Shown here: one piece after another, positions 1-11,600 of the stretch | How the letters are laid out: each line of letters starts with the position of its first letter | Numbering within the stretch: the first letter of the stretch is position 1 | NCBI GenBank assembly: GCA_002900995.3 | Contig: CM035313.1 | Location: 3,038,001-3,102,000, forward strand | Source of the DNA: Ganoderma boninense | Lineage: Eukaryota; Basidiomycota; Agaricomycetes; Polyporales; Polyporaceae | Length of the DNA stretch: 64,000 bases | Direction: 5' to 3' | Notes under the pieces: generated by a model | What the model was told of the DNA's origin: nothing | The model's input: the letters and a program-made list of their open reading frames with translations, nothing else | The model's database searches: none | Program-made: the position numbers and the translations under genes

Positions 1-1681
1 CTCCTGGAATTCATGTGCATCTCATGACCCCGGTGAACATCCCTAACTTCGCCTCTACTACTAGCTGACGCTTCGGGCATCTCCACAGTCAACTCCTTCG
101 GGCTTCGGCTTCAGAGACAAGACGCAGCAATCTTTTACTCGCCATCGACAAATTCGCCTCCTGGGTCAATCTGATCCGATATCATGCGGACCATGTTCAG
201 CATCCAAGTTGAAGACGCCCAGCGGCCCGTAGAATCACCAAGAAATCACTCTTCGTGCCCACTGCATCTCATCGCCACAAGGACGGCAAACTACTACGCG
301 GCGTGCTAGATCAGGTACCTGGACAACTGGGGAAGGGCACTGGAAGGGCCTCTAGATTCCTCGACGGGGAAAAGAGGGGGCAGTGGGAACGGAGGTCTCT
401 CCATGGGCACATGCGGGGTTGATGGCAGCCTGCAAAAGCACCGGAGGAAGTTCTCGAACCGAGACTTGATACTTAGTAAGTTCTACGAATGGGAATACTC
501 TTGCACTCGTCTCGGCTAGTCCAGACACTGAAGCGGTCTCTTTATCTTGTGTATTCACCCCGGTTCTCTCTAGGTAGGTATGCGTGCATATATCCAGGAT
601 GACTCGCATTGCTTGCAGCCCCAGCCGAGAAGGAATCTATCACGCTGATTCACGCGCGATCCGCTCTTGAACGCCGTCAGAAGCCCGCCTTGCACATATG
701 GAAGCGCCGCCATCCTATCTGTTCCGATGTCAGTGCGGACATTGGGCGTGCGTTTCTCTCGGTGCTAAAATGACCATCAGATTCGTCAACCTTTGCACAC
801 CAGACGTCGCCCAGATTCGCAATATGAAGCCTAGTTGTATACTACGGACGTAATCGGTCGTTCCTTTCACCTCTTTTTCACCTCTCACCGTGCTACGCTC
901 CTAAGACTTTCCCGCCCTCGGAATCCTTGGCCTTCATGCCTGCGACCATGTTCTCCGAGTCGATGACGTCCCTCCAGCCACGTCCGTCTTCCGTCATGGG
1001 CAACCTACTCCTCGTAGCGCAGAATAATGCCTCTTTAGCTAACATATCTTTTCATTCAGAATCGAGCTCCAACTCCGGTGCTTCTCTCCTTGACTGACTG
1101 GACAACATCGAAAGGCTAGACCGCAATCGACTATCCTGCACCCTCGGAAGCTACGTAACCAGCTTTGCCAACGGTGTGCACAAGCTGCCGAACTGTCAGC
1201 GACATTTACAGTCTCTTCCCCTCGAAGAAGCACGTTAACCCGTTCAAGCCGTATCGCGCGGCCACGCGGTTCATTGGGCGCGCTTCGCTTGCGGGCGGGG
1301 AAGGATTGCCTCGCAGATGTACTTGCGGGGCTCAGAATCGGTGAGGTGAGGAAACCAGGTTCGAGTCCATTCCTTCCGCTACTTTTGTCAGTTGATAGTG
1401 TTAATGCATCACCGTCCCCCGATCCGTCTCGTTTCGACGACGACATCGATGCCTACCCCAGCGCGCCAGGCTACAGATAAATGGAAGCATCTGAAGCGAG
1501 CGAGATAAAGGAGCAATTCTATTAAGCAGCAGCAGAAGAGAGCAGTGTCAATTGCATGCACGATGGAACGGCTGCAACATGCCGCCGGCCGAAATTCGGA
1601 CGATGTCCACACATATGCATACTGATGCTGTAAGTATCGGCGGCCTGACTCGGAGCCATGATGCGCCAATTTACTTCTACT
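1..1681. other. no supported gene (3' flank of P450)
   Basis: No reading frame here has convincing codon structure or a recognisable domain on either strand. A short stretch near 1200-1330 reads like coding sequence on the plus strand but cannot be extended and may be a relic. The right end is the 3' flank of the minus-strand P450 gene. Confidence 0.5.
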
Positions 1682-4195
1682 TTACTGCGCAAGTGAGATG
1701 CGCATGGGCATCGCTCCGCCGAGGTGGGCCTGCCCTTTGACGATGGGGAACATGACGAACGCGGCGAGCGCGCGCTGGATCTCCACGTTCTCCGCGGGGG
1801 GGTCGAACTGGAAGTTCTCCAGCAGTTCCGCGAGGAAGGCTTGCATCTCGATGATGCTGGAGACGTCGCAGTGGTCAGCCGGGGGAGCTCAGCGCAGGGA
1901 TCATGGTGGGGGACGACGTACGAGAACCTCCATCCGATGCATGCGCGGATGCCGGCGGCTGCAGAAGGGACGGTCAAACGAGTGAGTCAAGGGCGCGAAG
2001 CGGCGAGAAGTTATAATGGGTTTCCTACAGAAGGTCATCCTGAGTCACCACAGTCCCGTCGTCAGCAATGCTCTCGAGCGCGGCGCAGACTCGCGGGACA
2101 ACACGTACAAGTTCGCAAAGACGCCGACGTTCGTCTGCTTCCCCGTCTCGATGCGCAAGAAGCGGTCGGGGTTCCACACATGCGCGTCTTCGCCCCAGAC
2201 CTCGGGCAGCCTACAGAAGCAAGAATAGGAAGGAGAGCCGACCCACACCGTCAGGACGGGCGCGACACACTGGGGGCGCGCACACATACCGTTGATAACC
2301 CGCAAACGACACGTTGATCACCTGGCCCGCGCGGATGGGGATTTCAGTGACGACGTCGCCGGTCGTGGACGTGACGGGCTGCGCGAGGGGGATGACGTCG
2401 TCCTTCTCCGCGACGCGCGGCAGGGCGACGACGATCGGGTGCATCCTGAGCGTTTCCTGTGAAGACGAAGACCGTCCATGTGAGTCAGCGGCTCCGCGTG
2501 AGCCCGGGAATGCAAGGACAAAGGCAAAGGCAAAGGCAAAGGCAAAGGCAAAGGCACGCGCACGGACCTTGATGGCGTTCATCGTGAGCGAGAGCGAGTC
2601 GAGGTCCTCGATGGTGAACTCGCTCCCGCCGCGCGCCGTGATCTGCGCGCGGACGCTGCGAATCTCCTCGCGCATGCGCGCCTGGTACGCCTGGTGCCTC
2701 GAGAGCTCGTAGAACAGGAACGTGAGCGTGCTCGACGTCGTCTCGTGCCCGGCGAGCGTGAGCGTGAACATCTCCGCGATGATCTCCGCGTCGTCCAGGC
2801 GGGTCTTGGGGTCCGCCGAGGAGTTTGCTTTGACTGCGGGCGGGGGTGGTGAGCGGGGATGGCAAACGGATTTGGGGAGGAAGGGCCTCACTGAGGATGC
2901 TGACGATGTCCTTGCTGGTGGCCTTCTTCTCCGTGTCCACGGACGGTCCTTGCTCGCGGAGGATCTGCCTGCCATACTCCTTGAAAAGGTTGTCGAGGTT
3001 GCGGAGACGCGTGAACGGGTTGGCTGGCATGTACTTGATCAGCTTGAGGATAGGGACGGGGACGTAGTCCCACGACGCGCGGAAAAGCATGGCCGGCTTG
3101 TTCGGGCAGTAGTCGATATCCTTGCTGTAGATGGCGTGAGCAGAGCATTGCACCGGTTATTCAAAGACGCATGATGCGCGACTGACAAGATATCTTTGTA
3201 TCCCTTGGAAATCGCGCTGCGTTCATCGCCGTCGAGAGCATTATAGTCGTAGTTGAATGCAGCTGTGACTCCCCACGTGAGTTATCCCGTCTGTCCGTGG
3301 CGAAGAAAATGACTGACCTTCTCCAATGATGTCTAGCGTCGCTCGGGACAACCACTTGTTGAGCATGGTGTCTAGCTCTCCGGTGGCCATCAGTTCACCC
3401 TTCCACATGTCGGACATCTGGATGAATAAAACGATGAGGCCCCGCTCGTTGACATCAACGAAATGATCATACCTTGCTTGCGATGCGCTGGAAGAGGGGC
3501 AAGAACGAGCGCAGGTGGGCACCGCTGAAGGCGGGGTTCATGATCTTCCGGTGGCGTTGGTGCGCCTTGCCTGGATATTTGCTGGGTGTAAACGGGGAGC
3601 GGTAGGAAGACAATGCGAGCGCTGCTCACCCAAAGCCGTGGCGATTCCGGGACCGGTCAAGAGCCACAGCATATGGTAAAACGTTCTCTTCTTGGTGTAG
3701 TTGTAACCCGACTTCTGCATGATGTGCTGGATGGCCTGGGGGGAGGGGGGGGGATCAGGCCCGCTATGTAGAGCGAAAATCAGGCGAAGCAGAGAAATAC
3801 CTTGGGATCTGCAGTCATGAGAACGTCCGTCTACAGCAAAGGGGAAAAACTATCAGGGGATGGAACCCTGGAGGAAGAAGGGGGGGGGAGAGCAGAAGCA
3901 TACCCCGAAGGCGCCACGAGTCCGAAAGGTATTGCCATACTCGCGCATCCATCTGAAATCTAAGGAGCATGCCTCCTCTTGATGAAGGTATGCATCCTCG
4001 TGTCCTGGCAGGACGGCATGTACAATCAGAATAGACAACAGAGCGAAGCGGTACTAGACGGAGCATACCAAAGAGAAGAGAGGGCGAAGGAGGGCCACGG
4101 ATGTGCTTGATGCTCCTTCCGCCCAAGACACGCCGACCGACCACCAGCAGAATAGCCAAGGTCACGAGAGCCGCGAGCGAGTAGAGTGATTGCAT
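1682..4195 (-). CDS. cytochrome P450 monooxygenase, multi-exon
   Basis: This is a haem-thiolate monooxygenase, expected at the ER membrane. Exon 1 begins at the ATG at 4193-4195 with a hydrophobic anchor (MQSLYSLAALVTLAILLVVG) and a Pro-rich hinge (RGPPSPS). Further exons carry the I-helix motif AGHETTS (near 2740), the K-helix ExxR (ETLRMHP, near 2450), the PERF-region equivalent (WNPDRF, near 2165) and the haem loop AGIRACIGWRF (near 1950), whose Cys is the axial ligand. The last exon ends LGGAMPMRISLAQ at a TAA (1682-1684). An 11-nt microexon (2029-2039) joins the PERF exon to the haem-loop exon. The gene has about a dozen short introns, one holding a hexanucleotide repeat. All catalytic motifs are present, so it looks functional. 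The substrate cannot be inferred. It resembles basidiomycete CYP families, but the family number is not assignable by eye. Confidence 0.9.
2520..2555. repeat. (AAAGGC)6 microsatellite inside a P450 intron
   Basis: Six perfect copies of the hexamer AAAGGC lie within the intron just upstream, in gene order, of the exon encoding ETLRMHP. The gene reads the complementary strand, so the intron carries pyrimidine-rich GCCTTT units. Confidence 0.9.
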
Positions 4196-5183
4196 CGTCG
4201 ATTGGGTGATGGTTGATGATACGAGGAAGTTCGTTGGGCTGAAAGCTGCGACCTACTCCCTTATAAACGGCGCACCTAGCACTGGAAGAGCAGGGTGGGA
4301 ACTTGAACTTCGAGGAACGAGGAGGGTCTGGCATGAGTCGCAACTACAATAACGTCCCACTACAGCTGTCTGTCAGCGGGGTTTCACGATCTGTGAACAG
4401 TATGGTCATTATCGACGGCTCCGGTAGAACTGGTCGTAAGGTGAGATTACGCCTGGTTTAACCGAGAAGCAGCGTGCCTGCGGACGAAGCTGAGGAATTC
4501 CGAATGTTTCATGTTCTAGATCTGTTTGCTTCAACCACGCCAGTGCAGGCAGTTCTATGACGTTGTCTCGCAATCCTGATTAAGAGAAGTTCAAGTGCTG
4601 TTAGCTGAGTAAATATTTACTCTGATGCGGGATGAGGAGGTTTTCAAGTTAGAGCTCACCGTAGCATGGCATTCGACAGAATGTTCATGCTCTCAAGAAC
4701 GAGAGAGCGTGGAAATTTGATTGGCATAAGACACGTTTGTAGTGTCGGATGGTATGTCCGACTTTCTATCGCAATGGTGGACACATGTTCTGCCTGCTGG
4801 CCGACGAAAATTCAGCTTCAGAACGCCGTCACCTGAAACGAGAGCGCTATGTCGCTTTCTCCAGAGTCTCCACGTATGAGAAGCACGTTCAAAATATACG
4901 CTATATGGTCCCAAGGACAGGAAGAGGGCAGGAGCATGATTCCATCTGAGTCGTCGTGCGTGAGTTCAATCTCTGCTTACGAAACAAGCGCCTCCGCATA
5001 CGATACCCGGAAATGGAGAACTTTCATCCACCACCTCGTCGAGACTTCGACGATCGTCGTACGGCCGCACTTCCTTGGCACACCCACTCCCAACTCCGGC
5101 GCATAACCTCGCATTGACTCGGAACCCCCTGCGGGCCGCGGCAATCGTTGGAAACAGGATATGACATTCCACCCCTTCGTTCT
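4196..5183. other. intergenic, P450 promoter side and retrotransposon left flank
   Basis: Apart from the P450 TATA box no gene or RNA is recognisable. The right edge is the pre-insertion target of the Ty3 element. Confidence 0.5.
4260..4267 (-). promoter_or_regulatory. TATA box of the P450 gene
   Basis: On the minus strand the sequence reads TTTATAAG about 65 nt upstream of the P450 start codon. The position is typical for a core promoter of a regulated fungal gene. Assignment rests on sequence and spacing only. Confidence 0.5.
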
Positions 5184-5188
5184 TTTGG
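5184..5188. repeat. left target-site duplication TTTGG of the Ty3 element
   Basis: TTTGG directly precedes the 5' LTR and is repeated directly after the 3' LTR, the 5-bp duplication expected of Ty3 integrase. Confidence 0.92.
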
Positions 5189-5581
5189 TGTAAGGGAGCC
5201 AGCGCTTCCCCATCCGCATAAGGCAGCTTACTTACTTATTTAGTCACTTTCCGTATCGGGACGCTCGTCCTCGTATTCCGACCGTCCCTTCCCCATGTGT
5301 TTCTCTCTTTATCCCCTCGTTCTATTCCATTCTTCCCCCCGTTCCCTAGCTACATGACATGGGCTCTCGACACCCTCGGTCTTCTCGGGTGTCCCTCGTT
5401 ACTCGCTTACTGTTATATACTGGCTGTATCTACTCGGGGCAGGCCCCAGCTTTCGAGATACGACGATCTTCCCCACTCACTCGTCTCGTCTCGATTCTCT
5501 CGTGTTCTCCGACGCCTTCGACCCCCTCTCGCTTACGCTCAACGCATCAAGCTCCCTAGTCGAAGACGCCGAAGGCTCACA
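5189..5581 (+). repeat. 5' LTR of the Ty3 element
   Basis: This is a 393-bp direct repeat with TG...CA ends, matching 14813-15205 without gaps (constant offset of 9624). A TATATA-like sequence lies at 5413-5420 and could be the promoter for the element's transcript. Sequence identity to the 3' copy ends three bases past the LTR (the shared TTT) and is lost from 5585 (15209 on the 3' side), which fixes the boundary together with the TSD. Confidence 0.95.
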
Positions 5582-5681
5582 TTTTTTGAGTGTTTTCTTT
5601 TCTCGTATCTCCGTGCTAACTGTACCGGCTTGATCACCCGGACACAGTAGGCCTGCACGCGAAATTTTTTTTCCTGCAGAC

Positions 5682-8600
5682 ATGTCTTACAAGCCGACAA
5701 AGTCGGGTGCACGGACCTCTCGCGAGGTGGCCGGCACGGAACATTTTGACGCTGCGCGTCAGGATCCAGTTGAACTGGAGGCATCCGGTGAGTTGCCTCA
5801 CTCTTCCTTCATTCCGACAGAGCCTGGCATGGCTTCGGCACGACCCGCTGCCCCAAACGACGCTTGGTCCGACATCGCGTTGGCCACCAAGTGGGGACTA
5901 GCCGAATATGGTCGTGTGCGGGAAGGAGAACAGGGGAGACGGGTTACGCGGACGTATACCCGTGCTCTCAAGTCCCATGGGACGGATGGCGCTAGCGCGA
6001 CTCCGGGGGCTCACGTTGGACAGGATAGGTTGCACGGCGAGCATGCCGCGGCGACGACTCCGGCGAGCGGGGGTGGGGGGATCACTCTCCCACCTCTGGA
6101 GCCACCTGAGGTGCAGCCTCCTGAGTTGGGCGCACCACAGGAGATGGAGTCTGGTGGAACGTCGCGGGACCTTGTTTTGAGGCGCTCTTTGGGCGACTCG
6201 ACAGTCCCAGTGGACAAAGGCGATCGCAGGCTCGTTTTGAGGCGCCCCACAGGCGACTCGACGGCTTTGCTGGGGGCAGACAGTGGGCAGCTAGCTTTGA
6301 GGCGCTTCAAGGGCGACTCGGCGACGCCGCCCCAGCAGGATGGACAAGGATGGCGTGTCATTGGTCCTGCACTGGGACTGACAACGCAGGAATTGTCTTG
6401 GGAGAGCCTGTGTGACGATGAGGACCAGCTTGGTCCTATCCCGTCGCACTGGCAAGTCGTCACTACACGCTCCCATGTACCTACATTGCCCGATGTGAAG
6501 GATGCCGGCTCGTCTTTTGTCGACGAATTCTGGCGTGATTACGAGTCCTCATCAAGTGAGCGTGAGGACGACGACGACTGGCAGCACGCAATCGCTGCAT
6601 CGATCGAGTCAGCTCAAGCTGAGGCTCGTCGCCGAGACGAGGGTAGCACGTCGGACTTAGACTCGGAGGGCGACATGTCCGCCATGGCGGTGATTGTGGA
6701 GGTTCAAACAAAGACTCCCGTGAAGCCAGAGGGTCCGGATGGAAGGTACACGGCTACGCAGAAGGACAAGTCGGTCCCCAGGACGTCTGAGCAGCGCGAG
6801 TTCCTGCGCAGCTTCGTTCGGGGTGACACTGCGCCCCCTCCGCCGATGCCCAACGCTACCCAGCGTGCACACAACGCTGCGACTCCTGAACCGTCTCGAC
6901 ACCGTCCAACGGTGCCTGTGGACCAACCGCTGCCATCTTACTATCGTAGGGAGTCGTCACAGCTTCCTGACGGTGGCTGGTATGGTACAGTACCTCCTGC
7001 AGGGTCTGGAGGGCGAGGAGGTGGTGGTCAAGGCCCGCCTGACTTGCCCAGTGACTCGGATGGCTCGGATACTTTGGAGTCGAGTTCCGACGAGTCGTCT
7101 AGTGGCTCCGACGAGTCGCCTCCGGGCAGCGACAGTTCTGACTCCGATGACAGCGGATCGCCGTCCTCGTCACGTCGGACTCGCCGGAAGAAGCCTAGGA
7201 GCCCAGGTGCTCGTGGAAAACATCGCCGGCAGACGAAGGAACGTCGCCGGGTCCGCAAGGCGATGAAGGGTGTTAAGATTAACACACCGTTTGTCTGGAA
7301 CGGCACGCCCAATATTGATTTGTTTGACCACTGGATCTACGAGGTTGAGACTTGGGCATTTGTGTATGGCCTGCCCGACAAGCTCGTCCTCCGTCTAATC
7401 GTGCAGTTCCTCTCAGACAAGCCAAGCAAGTTCTTTATGAAGCACGTTGCGCCGAGTCTGTCTAAGTGGACGCTTCGAGCATTGTATGATGCATTGTTTA
7501 ATTATTGCTTCCCAATCGACTTCAAGGCCAGGCTTAGGGCCCGCTTTGAACGCACGATGCAAGGTCGGAACAACGTACAGGACTTCTTGCGTGAATTAGA
7601 GGACCTCGCAAGTCGATTCCCCGATGTTACGGATTTCCAGGTCACCCAGATCTTCTGGCGTGGCCTGCATCAATATATTCGTTTGTACCTAATTGAACAA
7701 GGTTTGAATCCTGAGCGCACGCAGCTTAAAAAGCTAGTGAAGCATGCTGTCCGCCGGGAGGAGGCCTATGAAACCGCACGTCGCGAAGAGCGCATGTTCG
7801 AGGGTCAAGTACCCGGGCGAACATGGGGACGCTTTGCGTCTCGGACCACTGGTCCTGCGCCATATGATCCTACTCGCTCGCAAGCACGCGCGGAGGGCGC
7901 ACGCTCCGAGAAACCTCGCGCCGGGCCGTCGAAGGGCCCTCAACCTCAGAAGCCGAACAACGGCGGCGCGGGTGGCTCGAACGGACGTACTTATGGCCAG
8001 AAGCTGCCTGGAAAGGATAACCGTCAGCGCGACAAGCCTTCCAACGGAGGGCGGCGTGAACACACCAAAGAAAAGCTTGCTGAGTTGCGTGAGGCGAAGA
8101 AATGTTTCTACTGTGAAGAACAGGGGCATCAGAGCCATAATTGCCCGGAGAGACACAAGGCGAAAGCACCGGCGGCGCCCAGTGTACGGGCGAGCTCAAT
8201 TCGGTTTGCTGGCTTGGAAGCCATGGCTGCGCGGGCTCGAGAGGCCGAGGATCCTCAGGTGCACCTGAGCGCGGTTCGGGTCCCTGTAGAGGTTGAAAAT
8301 CCATCCGATGCTGATTCGGAACTCGGGGAGGAACAGTACTTTTCCTGCCGCGAGTCCCTGACGGGCGATGATGATTCGAGCTCGGTCCTCTCATTCCCCT
8401 CGAGCAACGGAGCATGGTACACATCGGAAGATGAGGTGTCAGATGGCCCCGAGTCAACATCAGACGCGGCGGAGGCAGACGGCTTACGCTGTTCCTACGG
8501 CGAGCAGCCCAGTGCGTGGCTGACACGTACGCATCTCAATGATGCTGTTCGGGAACTATCTGTCATGTTTGTCAGCACACACGATCCCCAGGAAGCCATC

Positions 8601-11600
8601 GAGGCTGGGATTAATCCCGCTCACCGCTTTGAGTACTACGCGGACGGTGACTGTATTGAGATCACCGACACAGTTCGCGACCGGGCGGACTGGCGGTTCC
8701 CGTACCAGTACAGCGTCACACGCGACGAGCTTGAAATCTTCGGCTGGGGCGCACCTGAAATCATTCAGGGCGAATGGGATTCCTGGGTCGATGCCCCCGG
8801 GCTCGAGGAATGGGGTACTGGATTCCCGGTTACGACAGTGGCGGACAGGTACCATCCAGCACAATACTGGCTGCAAGCTCGCTTGAACGCGCAGGCGTCA
8901 CAGACCTTTCGCGAAGTGAACGGGTTGCCGACCCTGTTGGAAGTGGTGCCGCATGAACTTGGCTACCGAGTGCAGTCCTTAGTTAGTAACGATGCTTACT
9001 TGGTCTCCCATGAAGGGATTCACCAACCGGATTTTCAGTTGCGTGGTGCCTTGGAGGGCACCCTTGAAGGTTTCTCCGGTGAGGACCTTCGATATAGGTT
9101 GCAGGCGAAGGTTCGCCGCCGCAGCGGGCGGCTAGCTCTCATGCTCTGTACGGCACGGGCTGGAAAGCCTCGATCTAAGGGTGCGAAATCAGCCCACTCG
9201 CCACGGGACACCATCTACGCGGTTGAGCGGACTGCGATGCATACAAAGGACTTCACGAGAAGTATTCCCAAGCCGATTGTGGTGGCCGTACGAATCGCAG
9301 GCAAGCCCTGCCGCGCTCTGCTTGATACTGGCTCAATGGCAGACTTTATGTCTACTACGCTCGTTGATCAACTCGGCCTGACAACGGAGATCCTAGCGAA
9401 GCCTTTACCGGTGCAGCTAGCGGTCCATGGGTCCCGGTCGAAGATTAACTGTTCCGTGACTGCGGATTTCGAGTATCAGGGCATCTCTGGAAAACGGCGG
9501 TTCGATGTAGCCAACCTGGATAGCTACGACTTGATCCTCGGGACACCCTTTTTGTTCCAGCATCAAGTTGCTATTGCATGGAACCCAACACGGGTTTCGA
9601 TCGGCTCGCTCGAACCATTGATTGTACAGGGCGAGGACATCGCAGTCGTCTCGTCCGCTGCGGCGGAGATCTTCGAGGACGAGCTGGAGAAGCTGGGCGA
9701 GGAGTTGAGGGGCGATGCTGCAGACTTGTGCCAGGACGGGGCACGAGCGGCGTTGCCTCCTCTACGGGATGTGAACCATTCAATTCCGCTGATCGACGAG
9801 TCGAAAGTGTACTCCTGGCGACCATCGAAGTGTCCTGAGGCTTTGCTCCCGCAATGGAAGGAGAAGAAGGCTGCGTACCTCGAGTCCGGCCGCTGGCAGC
9901 TGGCATCTGGCGTGAATGCGTCGCCCATGCTCATGATCAAGAAACCACCGCGCGACGACGGCATAGTGCGTCTGCGGACGGTCGTGGATAAGCGTGAGCA
10001 AAACGCTAACACGCATAAGCTGGCGGCGCCGCTCCCAGACATCGACGGAATACTGCGAAATGTTGTAAAGCATAAGTATCACAGCATAATAGATGGGAAA
10101 GATGCGTACGAGCAGATTCGCGTGGTGCCCGAGCATGTATCTAGGACACTATTCACGACGCCGGATGGCACGATGGTCAGCTTGGTGTTGCAGCAAGGGG
10201 ATATAAATGGCCCCGCTACATACCAGGCAGTCATGAACCACATTTTTGCGCCATACATTGGCGTATTCATGGATGTGTACCTCGACGACATTGTAATTTA
10301 TTCAAACACTATTGAAGATCATATGCGCCACGTACGGATTGTGTTCGATATCCTGCGACGTGAGAGATTCTTCCTTGGCGCAGACAAAATGAACTTCTTT
10401 GCGAAGAAGCTCAAGCTGCTGGGGCATATCCTAGACAATAAAGGGATCGCGATGGACCCGCACAAGGTCGATTCCGTCGTGAACTGGAAGCTGCCAACGA
10501 ACAAGTCGCTTCTCAGCAGCTTCCTCGGCGCAGTGGGCTTCCTCGCACCTGATTGCGAGGGTATTCGCATTCCTATGGCTGTCCTGTCCCAGCTGGCTAG
10601 TCCGTCGAGGCCCTGGCATTGGACCGACACCCATCAGCGTGCGTTTGAACAGGTGAAGGATACAGTACACAAGTGGAGACATAATCGACGCACCGCGCTC
10701 GATTATAAAGATGACGCTCCATGTATCAACCTCGTAACGGACGCTTCGTTGACGGGGGCTAGTGGCTATATTAGTCAGGGCGACGACCTAGCGACAGCGA
10801 GGGTAGTCACCTTCTGGTCGGGCAAGTTCAATTCGGCGCAGCAGAACTACCCTGTGCATGAGCAGGAACTTCTGGCCATCGTCGAGTCACTGAAACGCTT
10901 CCGCCCGCTACTCTATGGCGCTACATTCCGTATCTGCACGGACCACCGGGCCCTGGAACACCTCATGCGTCAGCGACACCTATCACCTAGACAGCATCGA
11001 TGGATGGACGTGCTCAACGAGTTTGACTTTACGGTTCAATATATTCCGGGCCCGACGAATGTACTTGCAGATGCTCTATCTCGCATTTACAGCGACGAGC
11101 CGTTGGGTATCATACGGGCGACGTCAGAATACCTCGGCGAGGATGGTAGTAGCGAGTCTCATACCAGCCGAGGTGATCTGCTGCCAGATGTCCTACGCCC
11201 TCTGTACACGGGCGCAACGGCAGTGATGGACTTCACACCCCGCCGGTCTTCACGGATCGCACAGAACCCGAAGCCGGCAGGTGCCTATCGTGCGATGCAT
11301 GAAGGTCAGTCGCTGTATGATGGACAAGGAGAAACAGACATGCAATCATCTGCGGGGTCAGAAGCATACTTGGAACCCGGGCTCGACATTGAAGATGAGG
11401 ACTTGCGACCTCCGCACGACGTGATCGAGTCTGTGGACGAGTCCATGGGGCATGCGGAGTCACCTCCCCTGCGAGGACAGCCTAGTGTGGTCTCCACAGC
11501 GAGCGAGCTGGGCATGCAGCTGCCAAGAGGGCTGCGTGGTCGTTACAGCGAGGACACATTCTTTCGCAAGATAGTGGCGACGCCACACGACTTTCCACAC

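Noticed and set aside
1355..1375. GGTTCGAGTCC, resembling a tRNA T-loop
   Set aside because: The flanking bases do not form the T-stem beyond two pairs, and no acceptor or anticodon arm is present at the right spacing.
2211..2975. Long minus-strand ORF reading through P450 introns with an Ala-Phe repeat
   Set aside because: The Ala-Phe run is the translated intronic microsatellite. The real exons use AG/GT borders within it.
5297..5650. ORFs within the LTRs (also at 14921-15295)
   Set aside because: They are present in both LTR copies, have LTR-like composition and overlap regulatory sequence. They are coincidental open frames.
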